The notes under the pieces: model-generated
Databases searched by the model: none
What the model saw: the letters and a program-made list of their open reading frames with translations, nothing else
Told to the model about the DNA's origin: nothing
Translations under genes and position numbers: made by a program
From: Eublepharis macularius
Lineage: Eukaryota > Chordata > Lepidosauria > Squamata > Eublepharidae
NCBI RefSeq assembly: GCF_028583425.1
Contig: NC_072792.1
Coordinates: forward strand, 11,644,176 to 11,708,175
Direction of reading: 5' to 3'
Length of the DNA: 64,000 nt
Part shown: piece after piece, positions 20,473-30,640 of the stretch
Layout of the letters: every line of letters begins with the position of its first letter
Numbering within the stretch: the stretch's first letter is position 1

Positions 20473-21190
20473 GGAGACTTGAGTTCAAGTCCCTGCAGCC
20501 CCCGTCCCTTTTCGTTGTGCAGTCTTAACTTTGTGTGTGTGAACCTGAAGCCCAATTCCCTTTTGAATTTAGATGTAAAAGGCCAACGTAGCTTCCTATA
20601 ATTATGTAAAAGGCCAACTTAGCTTCATATAATCATTTAGTGTTTTTGTTATTTCTTGTCAGTTCTATTCTTTAACTTCATTAGGTGGGCCCCACAGTTG
20701 GGACCCTTGGGGGGAACATGGCAACCAAAGCCAAATAGGACCACCACCGAAAGTGATTCTTAATTGGATTGTAAGCCGCATGTTCGGGAAAAAATTGCAC
20801 AGGCAAAAGAGATTTGCTGTGTGAAAGTAGTTGGAGAGGCTTTAGCCCAAAAGTGAGTGCATTTCCAATATTGGAGACACACCAATAAAGGTGATTTCTT
20901 TGTTTGAAAGCATTTCACCCGCCGTGCTGGTGAAGATCCCGCATCTACGTAGATTCGGGGTCTCACCTGCCAGACCCACGCTTTCGCATGATGGTCGGCT
21001 TTGGCTTTGAGGGCCGTGCCTCCCCTGGAAAAGGATCCCCAAATAGCCCAATATCCCTCTTTTACTAATGTTCATATTCGTCATGGTGAGTTGCTATACG
21101 GCGCCACCACTTAGTACGCTTTAGTGCAAAGGTAAAAGACCCGCCAGTGTTTTGTAAATATGTTACCTCTGGAATATGTTATTGAGGTGC
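20473..21190 (+). other. Non-coding part of provirus with internal AATAAA
   Basis: Contains a 31-base tandem duplication (tgtaaaaggccaacgtagct at about 20573 and again at about 20604) and an AATAAA at 20883-20888. It reads like the 3' untranslated end of a transcript and may have arrived together with ORF2. No pol-like frame. Confidence 0.4.
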
Positions 21191-22110
21191 GTTTGCTACG
21201 CACAAGGGGCAGCGTGCCTCATTTACATAGCCAGGATCCCCCGCGCCAAGATGACCCCCCGATTCACCCAGACCCAGTGGCGCCGGCAGATCTCGGCCGC
21301 CTCCGCCGCTTTTCGATAAACGCTGCCGAGCACCTTCGGCTCCATTTCGGCCCTTTCCGCCAGCAGCCGCCCGCCCCACGTAATCTTTTCCCTTGCCCGT
21401 ACCGTATAAGGGAAAAGAAGGGGGGGAGACATGTTGAAGTTTTAATGAAGCCCTGCCAGGCCTTCCAAGTGAGGGCAACCCAAAAGTACCCCACACCCGT
21501 ATGCCTCTTGCTCCGTGTATTTTTCTTTCGGCTCAGTGCATTTTTCTTTTGCTCAGTGTATTTTTCCTTTTTGCCCGGTGTATCGTTTTTCTCTTAACTA
21601 GAAGATGGGGCCTCCCGAGGGAGTCCCCCCCAAAAATTGGTTGTCCTGCAAACATATGACGAAGGCCTATTTTTGAAAAATTAAAACGAGGGCCCCCGTC
21701 TGCAGCAACCCTTATGGTTAATGGAAACCGCTCTTTAGTTTTTTTCGTTTTAAAACGGCAAGGCCAGGCCGAGCCGGACCGATAGCTCTCAGCCCGCAAA
21801 ATAAAAATAGCCCGCCACCGAGCAAGGGGCACCTGAAGGCCACATGGTCTAGGTACCCAGGGACCCCTGGGGCGAGTTTGCATAATCCCGCCTAATGCAC
21901 AGCCGACCCTTGCTCGACGCAAAGACGTCCCCCCTGAAATATACACGCTTTAGAAAGAAGCCCCCGCACAGGAGTTCCCCAGAGCAACAAGCTGGAAGGC
22001 TCGCTTAGTGCTCTGGGACTTCTCGTTCGAACCCCGCCTAATAGACAGTGCTGGCAGAAAAACGCTCTCCCTTTTTCCTTTTTCCCCCTTTACTTTATTT
22101 TATTTTTGCT
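21191..22110 (+). other. Non-coding region before env
   Basis: GC-rich to 21500, then several near-repeats of gtgtatttttctttcgg-like units at 21517-21590. No retroviral enzyme frame on either strand. It ends in a pyrimidine-rich tract (22060-22110) that leads into the env splice acceptor. Confidence 0.45.
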
Positions 22111-22172
22111 GCAATGAACTCAGGGAACCTGTACTTATATCCGCAGGTCTCCCCAGGATATTTTCACTACAG
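22060..22172 (+). promoter_or_regulatory. Candidate env splice acceptors
   Basis: A long T/C-rich tract is followed by CAG at 22121-22123, then CCGCAG ending at 22146 and a further CAG ending near 22172. All lie just upstream of the env ATG at 22194, as expected for a spliced env message. Confidence 0.5.
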
Positions 22173-22193
22173 AAAGAAAAGGAAGGCCAGGAG

Positions 22194-24383
22194 ATGAGGC
22201 ACCTGGCTACTCTGTGTTTGCTCGTGCTGGCAGGCACCCTAATAGAGGGACGCCCGTCCAAATTAATGCCCTACCCCCACTGGAGATGTATTAATACCCT
22301 GGCAGGGAACGAAATGATGGTCTGCAAGGTTGTACAGCAGAGCAATATGACCACCCCCACGGACCGCACTAACTTCCGCAGTTGTGAAGAGCAGTGGATC
22401 CGACCCCCAGAGCTTGTTATTTTATGTGTGGGAGTGAAAACCATGTCCCAAGAATTAGTATGTTACTCGCCTACTGACACAGTGTCACCACTTGCTCCGA
22501 TCCCATGTATGTTTCTTCCCCGTATCAGGCCAGCCCCCACCGCAGTCCCGGTGGTAGACAAATATACCACCCCTGCCAATTTCGAAACCTCGCCATTTGT
22601 CACTGAGGCTTTCGGACCATACTGTGAAGTTATCTTAGTGTCGGCCGCAGTATGGAAGGCAGGAGACCCCTTCAGAATGACCATCCTACTAGGCACTACT
22701 ACCACTGAATCGGCAGCAGTCACTATCACGCCCCCTTCAGGCGCAGCTCTCTCCTTCGCTATAGAACGCTGGGAGAACCTGACCTGGATTGTAAAGGAGG
22801 AAGACCTAGCCAAACATGGCCCACCCGATTGGATTCTGGTTCAACAGACGCCCGAATGCCAAACCAAGCCCCTAGTAGAGAAATTTCACCGGCTTGGGCT
22901 GCTCTTTGTAAATTTGACTCACGAACCAGGCAATTATTCCCTGCTGATCCGGACCCAGGAGACCCACACCATCCAAATTGACCCTTTGATTGCTAGCAAT
23001 GAACAATTAAGCCAAGGCGGCACGCATATAGTGGGCTCCCATGTTTTGAAAACTGACATTCGAGAGAGAGTTCTAGTCCGCCCGCAAATGTCTTTAAAAG
23101 AGATCCGCATAGACTTAGCTGAACTAAATATAACCCAGAGGCTGCCGCAGTGCGCTCCCTATCTGGAGGCCGGTAGCAAGGGTTGGAATGCATGGCTACA
23201 ACTGTGGATCGATCCTTCCCCCTCTCTCTCGCGTGCCAGACGAAGCATTGCCGACTGGACTGCTCCAGCAGCCGGAGGCTTAGCAATCATGGATTCGGTC
23301 AACATTGAGACTCTCGCTAATAAGTTTGCCCATGTCACGACTAGCATCTCTGACTTAGGTAAACCGGTGGTGCAGTCCCTAAATTCCATTTCGAATGGGC
23401 AACACGAGATCAGCTCCATTTTAGTTAACTGGGAGAGTCAAATTGAAAGAGATTTTTCTCTGCTGCTAAAAGGGGCACAGTCTGTGGAACGCAACGTGTC
23501 AATAGCCATGGCATGTATGCAAGCCCAACAATTAAATCAGGCTGTGGCCATGGGGCTAATTCGGCAAGCCATGGATGGGCACTTGCCCCTGGAGATTAAA
23601 AGATTGATTATGCCCAAATTGTCACCCATAGAACTGGAGCTTGAATCCTGGTGGTCTCTCGTAAATTCCTCATTCTCACCGACCACCCAGGAGCTTAAAT
23701 TATTTTTATTAACGGCCAGTGCGCACAAGTCATTCCACGTGTATCCCGTCGTGCCTCTGGGACTCCAAGTCAGCGACACCGAAGTCCTCTACGCCCGCCA
23801 CCCCGACCATTGGGCCCGCTTCACCCCGACCGGATGGCAGCTCGTCAGCCTCCAAGGGTGCCAGCATCGAGACCAGACCGGCTTCATTTGCCAGGACCAA
23901 GCCTTTGCACCTCATCACCCCTGTGTAGCCCCGCAAGTCGACGCCCTCAACGAGTGCTCTTTTGAGGTCGTCCGGGAGAACAGCTCCGCTGTGGTCTACA
24001 TTGGGAAAGGATGTGCCTGCGTGCGAACGGCCTGCGACTTTGTGATCCTGAACTCGTTCCAGCTTAAGCCCGTGATCCCGGGAGTCAATCGCTGCTTTTG
24101 CAACCTGTCTTCGGTGGCAGCCTGCGACTTCACCTACATGGTACCGGTCTGGACCCAAGAAGAGATCCTGGTGGCACCCTCCATCTATCGACATGTGAAG
24201 CCCATCTCCCTTGGCATCGGTCTGGAGCTAATCCATGAGCTCCTGGCCCACCCGCAGCTCCACCGCACCCTCCAGAGCATCCAGAGGGACGGGGACACTA
24301 CTGCTTTGGTTGTGTCCCACAACGGAAAGGAGATTTTGGACCTGGTCCAGCGGATTAAGACCACCGGCGAGCATTCGTGGTGA
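22194..24383 (+). CDS. env: Retroviral envelope glycoprotein, ending before its anchor
   Basis: I chose the ATG at 22194 because a typical signal peptide follows (MRHLATLCLLVLAGTLIEG) and splice acceptors lie just upstream; the frame is open from 22008. 729 codons to UGA at 24381-24383. Residues 1-346 are surface-unit-like with five NxS/T sites. RARR at 347-350 fits a furin cleavage site. The transmembrane subunit has heptad-rich helices (about 360-430), four more sequons and a Cys-rich region at about 545-640. There is no CX6CC motif and no obvious immunosuppressive-type segment, so it is not a standard gammaretroviral Env. Env would mediate attachment and fusion. The stop removes the membrane anchor, which lies in frame just downstream. 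Confidence 0.82.
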   Translation: MRHLATLCLLVLAGTLIEGRPSKLMPYPHWRCINTLAGNEMMVCKVVQQSNMTTPTDRTNFRSCEEQWIRPPELVILCVGVKTMSQELVCYSPTDTVSPLAPIPCMFLPRIRPAPTAVPVVDKYTTPANFETSPFVTEAFGPYCEVILVSAAVWKAGDPFRMTILLGTTTTESAAVTITPPSGAALSFAIERWENLTWIVKEEDLAKHGPPDWILVQQTPECQTKPLVEKFHRLGLLFVNLTHEPGNYSLLIRTQETHTIQIDPLIASNEQLSQGGTHIVGSHVLKTDIRERVLVRPQMSLKEIRIDLAELNITQRLPQCAPYLEAGSKGWNAWLQLWIDPSPSLSRARRSIADWTAPAAGGLAIMDSVNIETLANKFAHVTTSISDLGKPVVQSLNSISNGQHEISSILVNWESQIERDFSLLLKGAQSVERNVSIAMACMQAQQLNQAVAMGLIRQAMDGHLPLEIKRLIMPKLSPIELELESWWSLVNSSFSPTTQELKLFLLTASAHKSFHVYPVVPLGLQVSDTEVLYARHPDHWARFTPTGWQLVSLQGCQHRDQTGFICQDQAFAPHHPCVAPQVDALNECSFEVVRENSSAVVYIGKGCACVRTACDFVILNSFQLKPVIPGVNRCFCNLSSVAACDFTYMVPVWTQEEILVAPSIYRHVKPISLGIGLELIHELLAHPQLHRTLQSIQRDGDTTALVVSHNGKEILDLVQRIKTTGEHSW

Positions 24384-24581
24384 GAGACCCTCTTTGGCTG
24401 GAGCCCCACTGCCACTGGAATTTACAATTTGGCTCTGCACCCGATCGTTGTTATTCTGGCCTTCCAAGTTTTGTTATGTGCCTCACTGCTTTATTTGGGC
24501 TGTTGGAGCCGCCGACAGCTCCAGCAACTCCAACTGTCCTACCGTTTGGATCATTACAATCCCGACCTCCTCTTGCCTTAA
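24384..24581 (+). pseudogene. In-frame membrane-anchor segment of env, after the UGA stop
   Basis: Directly after the env UGA the same frame runs 65 codons to TAA at 24579-24581. It encodes a hydrophobic stretch of about 25 residues (24429-24510) followed by an Arg/Gln-rich cytoplasmic-type tail. That is the expected C-terminus of a retroviral TM subunit. The single stop therefore truncates env in this copy, unless it is read through. Confidence 0.75.
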
Positions 24582-24990
24582 TGGTTGTTCTTGGCGCCCC
24601 GTTTTTAGCCCTTGTTTATTTTGTTGCTTGTGTGATTATGAACTATGCTTGTGCCTTTATGTGTACGGATCCTGAGCCAGCCCCATGGACGCTTTGCTGC
24701 TGGACACCGCTCCGAGGCCCTTTTGTGGACTAGGGGGGGACCTATTACTCTACCTCCCAGCCCACGGCCCGTCTCCAAACGACCGCCAGCAGCGCCACCT
24801 CCATGAGGACTAGAACTGTGTGCCTGAAGCCCTTCTCGCCGCCTGCCGACCCTGCTCTGCGGATTGACACAGACAGCAAGGGGGGGTGGAGGTGTGTTTT
24901 GGAGCACATGGACTAAGTTTGCTTGTTCTTGTAAATATGCAACCCAGTCCAGCAGCTGTACTGCGGACTGAGCCGTCTGTGATCTTTGTT
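24582..24990 (+). other. Non-coding, start of proviral 3' region
   Basis: GC-rich stretch following the env tail with no supported frame. Confidence 0.4.
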
Positions 24991-25002
24991 ACCCTATGGT
25001 TT

Positions 25003-25805
25003 TATGAATTTCTTTCCATTGCTTTTATGAATTTTAACTCCCATGAATTTAGCCCCGAACTAGTCCCTCCCTCTATCTACTGCAAGTGCGCCCATGAACT
25101 TTATCCCGATGAATTTGATTTTAACCTTAGGAATTGCCTTTTTAACCTGACTCCCTCCGCCGAGGTAATTCTAGCATATCTATTATTTTATGAATTTGGT
25201 TTTAACCGGGACCCCTCCTGAACGGTCTCTTTTAAAGGTTATTTTATTTCTGATTTTAAGCTCGATGAATTTGGTTTTAATCTGACTATATTGATTTGGT
25301 TTTTAATTGCAGAGTGTATTTTTCTGCCCCCATGAGCCCTTCCGCCGCCTACCCCTCATGAATTGCTTCCACGCACTTGCTTTTACTCTTGCTGCTTTTA
25401 TTGGTTTTAACCTCCCGAATCATTGCTTTTAATCCTATGTATTTATGTATTTATGGTTTTAATTATCTATGAATTGTTCAATCTATGAATTGTTCAACCC
25501 TGGATGAATTGGTCTATGCCTTGCTTGCACATTTCACTTTTATCCTTGTATGAATTGCTTTTAATCCTACATTCATGAATTGAACCATGAATTGTCTTTG
25601 CTTTTAAATCTTATGCCTATGAATTGATCCATGTATATTAATTGCTCCTGGTTTTTAATGCTTTTAACCCATCATGAATTCCGTATGAATTACCTTCAAT
25701 CATGAATTAATCAATGTACACAATTATGAATTATTGCTATTTATATGCATGAATTGCTCATTGCTGCCTATACTACTATGAATTGCTATTACCTATGAAT
25801 TATTG
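25003..25805 (+). repeat. ATGAATT-rich irregular repeat in the provirus
   Basis: The heptamer ATGAATT occurs about 21 times in 800 bases, often within atgaattgcttttaatcc-like units with irregular spacing. The block is AT-rich between GC-rich neighbours. Confidence 0.8.
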
Positions 25806-26051
25806 CTATTTATTCTGACAATTGCACTTAGCACACCCCCTGGTGTGAACCCAGAGACCTGCAGCCCATTGGCTGATCTAAATTGCACTTATTCAGTTAG
25901 GTGGTTCTCCAAACTAAATTTTTGAGTGACGCCTCCTCCCCCTTCCCTTCCCACTCCTTCTTCGCTCGAAGCTCGACCACCGGACATTGCCGACCACCTC
26001 GCCTTTGAAGTCAAGTTCGGAGACCCGCGTGCCTGACGTCCCGGGGTCTCC
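25806..26051 (+). other. Proviral 3' end before the purine tract
   Basis: Returns to mixed composition; no coding frame supported. Confidence 0.4.
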
Positions 26052-26062
26052 GAGGGGGGGAA
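26052..26062 (+). other. Polypurine tract
   Basis: GAGGGGGGGAA immediately before the 3' LTR (one T separates it from the TG). This would prime plus-strand DNA synthesis. Confidence 0.8.
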
Positions 26063-26063
26063 T

Positions 26064-27442
26064 TGTTGCCAAGTAGGCCCCCTCCCCTGCTTTAAAGCCT
26101 GCTATGAACTGTGTTAGAGTTTCCTGCATCACTGTTTCACTGCTGCACCAAAGACTGCTTTGCACGTGTGTGTTCTGATACACGTGTCAGTTTCCTGCCT
26201 GCGCGTCAATTACCCTGCTGCAATAGACTGTGTAGTTTACTGACTCCATGTTTGGCTAACTGCACGAAGGACTCTCTTTCTGGGCAGCCCTGCCCTGACC
26301 TATATCTGGAATTCCCAGTGTGTGTTTGGACTGTGTTCCCCGTGCCTGCTTTGCCATCTGCCACGGACCGTGCCTGTTCCCCGCTTTGGACTGTGTTTTA
26401 AAGTGTTGTTCCCGCTGCCTCCATGGAAGCCTGCCTCATATGGGCCCAAGCCGCTGCTAGCAGCCGGGCGCCTGCCGGGGAAACCTCCAGCGAGCCTGGC
26501 TAGGCGCTCCCTGGTCAGTTCCCGCCTGGAGCCTCCCGCGGGCCGGTCGCCAAGCTTGCCCTCGCTACCGGGCAGCCTGCTATCCAGCCCCAGCTATGCC
26601 CAGCCGGCATCCATGTTCTCAGGCAGCCAGAAGACCCTGGGAAGAAGACTGCTTTGAGAAGCCATTTCGGCGAAGCGGGCACACCATGTCCGCAGCGAGA
26701 GCCCCTCGCCCCGCTCTGCATATCTTAGGAGCCGCCCCGGAGAAGGAACTAAGTGCCGACCATCCCAAGCACTTAAAGAACGCATCTCAAAGGAACCTCC
26801 GCATTCCAAAGCTGATGACATCAGGACAAGCCCTGTCCGCTGGAACATCCATTCAGCCCACTTGGATTTCCCCCTCCCTCTTTTGTCCCCTCTTCCTGAG
26901 GTGTCACTTATCACAATCTGATTACCAAAGTGGCCCATCCAAGCCATTCAGTAGCCCATTAGACCCTTTGTTTTAAACTGTGAGAACCACCAAGTACAGC
27001 ACCAGCCCCAGGGTACGTTTTGGGGTATTTAAGCTGGTCTCTCAGACCACTCGGTGCTCAGGCCATTCCCTATCCAGACTTCCTTGCTGTCCGTCTGTGG
27101 TTCCAGTGCTGGCATTGGGCCACCTCGCTGTTGTGTCTCTGCTTCGCTTCAGGATAAGTGAGTATTCCCCCTATCATCGTTGGGAACCAGCTAATGCGAA
27201 CGTCTCTGTATTTCATACTCTATGTTTCTTAGACCTTGTATGTTCTTTGTATGATTGTGCAAGCTAGGCTTACGCTACACTCAATACACGTGTTTGGACC
27301 TTACTCCTTGTCTGCCTCTTTTTCACTAGAGTGTCTGGGATCGGGACCTCCGTAAACATAGGTTATGATCCTCGCTTAATATTAATAGTTACAGACTGCT
27401 ACAGCTAATTCCCCATTATAATAAAGAGCAGTTCTGGTAACA
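26064..27442 (+). repeat. 3' LTR (1379 bp)
   Basis: Nearly identical to the 5' LTR; differences seen are C/T at 15134 versus 26686 and a cluster at 15574-15585 versus 27123-27136 (one missing base and two C/T changes). TATA-like box near 27026, AATAAA at 27420-27425. Frames inside both LTRs are coincidental duplicates. Confidence 0.93.
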
Positions 27443-27446
27443 CCAT
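27443..27446. repeat. Provirus target-site duplication, right (CCAT)
   Basis: Matches 14508-14511. Confidence 0.85.
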
Positions 27447-27946
27447 GCCAGCCTGAGTCAGAATGAACATGGGGATGCATGCAGTGTGGCCGCGCTGTGC
27501 GAGTGAACAGGAGAGCAATGGGGAAACATGTGTAAGTGCATTCCCGTGCCATTCCCATGCCATTCATCTTGTGTAGTTCTGCTCAATGAATCCCAAGTTA
27601 TCTTCTACCACATGAGATGGAGGGGCTGTGATGCTGTTGAAAAAGGGGAGAGTGTTTGTTTGGGAATGGTGGTATTACTTGAAGTGAGAGATTTCTATAT
27701 CCTGATAAAGACTAATAATGTCTTGCAATGCACAAGTGATTTCAATGACAGTTATTATGTCACATAGTCTACAAAGCAAAGCCCATAGGCAGTTTCTGTG
27801 ACTGTTCAAGAATAAGCAGGTTGTAGCTACATTCTCTTTAAAAGCCTGATTGGTGATACAGCTTTTTCAAAACGCTCTTATATTCCTAGACAAGACTGAT
27901 AATAACAAAAAGATAACACGCTCTAAAAGCTATCAAAAGAAAAGCT
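27447..27946. other. Right flank of the provirus, no feature seen
   Basis: A short segment (caatgaatcccaagttatct near 27584) recurs near 28596, so old duplicated sequence is present. No gene. Confidence 0.35.
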
Positions 27947-28216
27947 GGGCTGTTTCCACATGCTCTTAAAGGGACAGCACACTACTAAAATGCTGGTGAC
28001 CTCTCCAGCTGCAAAATGGATGCAGGCCGTTTGGCTTCCATTTTTTCGGTGCCTTTTCTGGGACTGCAGAAAGTGCGTTCCCGAAAAAGGCGCCAAAAGA
28101 AACGGAAGCCAGACGGCCCGCGACCGTTTTACAAACAGAGATGTTCGGATTCCTGGGGGGAAGCCTCCAGCATTTACCGAGTGGGCAGTCCCTTTAAGAG
28201 TGTGTGTAAACAGCCC
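27947..28216. mobile_element. Fold-back MITE (GGGCTGTTTCCAC ends)
   Basis: Left GGGCTGTTTCCACATGCTCT and right end (28188-28216, gagtgtgtgtaaacagccc) are inverted over about 29 bases, and inner segments also fold (ggcttccattttttcggtgc with ccgaaaaaggcgcc...ggaagcc). No clear target duplication. Confidence 0.65.
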
Positions 28217-28747
28217 TATTGATGACAAGAAAGGAGAAGCTTAGAAAACAACACCCATGAAGAATCTGACCTGATTGAACCTGCGCCGAGGAAAAGTGGA
28301 AAGGTTAAGAATTCTCCCGTTACAGCCCATATTTTCATCCATGAAAATAACCTCTCTTTTCTCACACTGGCACACACCCAGTTTATGCTTTGGCGGCCAT
28401 CTAGTTTGAATTGGGGGTTAGCTATGGGGGGAAAGTAATCTACAAACTGTATTAGGACCACGTGGTATCATTTCTGCTCATAGAAAAACATGGTTAAACA
28501 TACCTGTAACTGTTGTTCATTGAGTGTTCTTTTATGCAGGCACACATGGGAACTGTGCATGTGCAGAAGTCACAACAGGTGCACAGAAGACACAGCAATG
28601 AATCCCAAGTTATTTTCTATCCTGTACTACAGCAGCATCAACTCACACCTAAGGGTTATGGCACATGCCAACCCAACATGAAAGGCAAATGTGTAATGTA
28701 CACATTGCAGAAAGAATAAAGAAATAAACACTTTCAGTGCATTGTTT
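28217..28747. other. No recognisable feature
   Basis: Contains the 28563-28615 block shared with proviral flanks; otherwise nothing supported. Confidence 0.35.
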
Positions 28748-28748
28748 T

Positions 28749-30048
28749 CTTTTCTTTTTTTTGAAAATTTTTTATTGGGTTAGGATCAATTATTTTCACA
28801 TTACAATCAATTCTCCCATTTTCCAGTTTCTAACCCCCTCCCTTTCCCCCCCTTTTTGTTGACTTCCATCAGTTTTCCAACCCTTTGTCCCTTTTCCCTT
28901 ACTCCTTTTAAATTCCTCTATCTAACAAATGTATATTCTCCCTTTATTCTAAGCAATACTTCTTTAACTATTTTTAATACTCTGTACCCTAACTATGAGT
29001 CCTTATTTCCATATTGGATAAACAATTTATCCCATTTTTCATAATTCCAATTTCAAATATTTCTATAGATCATAAACCATATAAACCATACATTCATATA
29101 AATCAAGCAATTTAACTTATACTCTATGTGTTACTCATTCTATCTTCTTCTTTCTGTTTTAGTTATATTTGATTACATTAGTATTTCTATTCCCCTTCAA
29201 TAGTAAATCTATATAATTGTCATCATATGATGTCAATCAATTTGACTCATATATATCTTCAGATAAACATATTCAGTTTGGTACATTATACAAATCTTAC
29301 CAGAAAGAAAATATTATTAGTTAGTCAATCCTTATAGTTAACCCTTATGGTTAGTTATTTTCTATCAATATTCTATTTGTTATTCTATATATATCAATCT
29401 AATAACATAACTGCTTAGAGATTCACGTTTACCTCTTCTCCCCCCCCGGTAAAGTCACCCCCCTCTGCATTTTATTGTACTTCAATAGTTCTCAAACTGC
29501 CACAGTTCTCCTCCCACCTCCCATTTCTTCACCAGATATTGTTTCAGCTTCTCCCAGTCTGTGTTAAACTGTCCTGGGTCCAGGTTTCTCAGTTTTCTTG
29601 TCATTTTGTCCATTTCAGCCATATACAGCAATTTGTAGATCCAGTCTTCAATAGTTGGCACTTCTTGTACTTTCCATTTTTGCGCATACAAAAGTCTAGC
29701 TGCTGCTGTCATATAAAATAACAATGTCCTGTGATGAGCTGGAATGCCCTCCATTCCCAAGTTTAGTAGCAGGAGTTCTGGGTTCTTATTGATTTGAAAT
29801 TGTAAAATCTCACTTATTACTCTTATTATTTCCCCCCAGTACTGCCTAGCTACCTCACACGTCCACCACATATGATAGAGGGAACCCTCATGTTTTTTGC
29901 ATTTCCAGCATTTGTTAGAAGTGTTCAAATTCCCTAGCGCAATCTTCTTTGGTGTCATGTACCAACGGTAAATCATTTTGTAAACAAGTACACAATGTAA
30001 AGGTGTAGCTGGAATTTGAATTTGACTTGTGTACATGGTTGTTGACAC
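28749..30048 (-). mobile_element. L1 LINE, 5' truncated
   Basis: On the minus strand it ends in an A-rich tail (plus-strand ttttctttttttt at 28749) after a long AT-rich 3' UTR. The coding end at 29482-30048 is the C-terminus of L1 ORF2. A second, longer copy lies at 59263-61332 on the plus strand. Confidence 0.85.
29482..30048 (-). pseudogene. L1 ORF2 C-terminal fragment
   Basis: 188 codons ending in the same sequence as the 59.3-kb copy (KKWEVGGELWQFENY). It contains KMIYRWYMTPKKIALGN and the C-terminal zinc-knuckle pattern C-x2-C-x8-H-x4-C (CWKCKKHEGSLYHMWWTC). In intact L1 this region follows the reverse transcriptase and helps bind the element RNA. Endonuclease and RT domains are missing, so this is a dead 3' fragment. 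Confidence 0.88.
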
Positions 30049-30640
30049 GATTTCGCTTGGCTATGTGATGTCGGTGGCCTGAAGAAGGACCCCCTCTGAA
30101 ACGAGCGGAACGTAACAAGACCGGTGTAGCTCGTTGCCACCCCTTTACGTTCAACCTTGGATGCCATCAACCAGTTACCTCTGGATCCTGTTGGCATCGG
30201 TATCTCCCGGCGACGTGAGCAAGTTGTGAAGAAATAAATTGGATATTATATATTGGGACTTTTTCTCTCTCCCCGTGTGTGTGTTCGGGATTTACTTTCA
30301 CTGTTGTAACAATTTTGAAGTTAATAGTATTGCACTTTGTATAGGTAATATACCTGTATTGGAGTAATTTGGCATACTTCCTTTTTTCTTGTGTTGAGCA
30401 GCCTTTCCTGATCCCAGCCGGATGAAAGCAGGGGACAGCCGTTGCCATCTGCTCCACGTGATCCCAGCCTGGGCTTCCCCCTGCAGCACGCTCTTTGAGG
30501 GATTGGCTGCCTCTTCTGGGCGTCCTTCCAGAACAGCACCCTCTGGAGGCGCACTGTAAGAAGTGAGTTTTCTGGAACACGGTTAGCCTTTTATATAGTA
30601 GGATTGGCTCCCAATTGGCTTGTGAAATCATGGCTTGGAG
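30049..30640. repeat. Penelope/LTR-like repeat related to 57.84-58.43 kb
   Basis: Segments at 30400-30610 (gccatctgctcc, ccctctggaggcgcac, gttttctggaacacggttag, tatatagtaggat) match the order of segments at 58270-58425. A hammerhead-like string cctgaagaaggacc...gaaacg occurs at 30078-30107 but lacks the correct bases after GAAA. Boundaries uncertain. Confidence 0.4.

Larger units (their letters stand above)
14512..27442 (+). mobile_element. Complete endogenous retrovirus lacking pro-pol
   Basis: Two LTRs (TG...CA), matching 4-bp flanks, a primer-binding site, a long leader, gag, a readthrough-type second frame, a spliced-type env and a purine tract give a complete proviral skeleton of 12.93 kb. 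The internal 10.17 kb contains no protease, reverse transcriptase, RNase H or integrase signature in any frame. By eye the LTRs differ at three substitutions and one 1-bp gap over 1380 bases, so the insertion is young. It must have used polymerase and integrase supplied by another virus. I cannot place it in a genus. Confidence 0.9.

Noticed and set aside
20473..22007. Possible hidden pol gene between ORF2 and env
   Set aside because: No frame longer than about 145 codons and none with RT, RNase H or integrase motifs on either strand.
30078..30107. Possible third hammerhead (cctgaagaagg...gaaacg)
   Set aside because: Stem II pairs weakly and the bases after GAAA (CGAG) lack the required U before the cleavage position.
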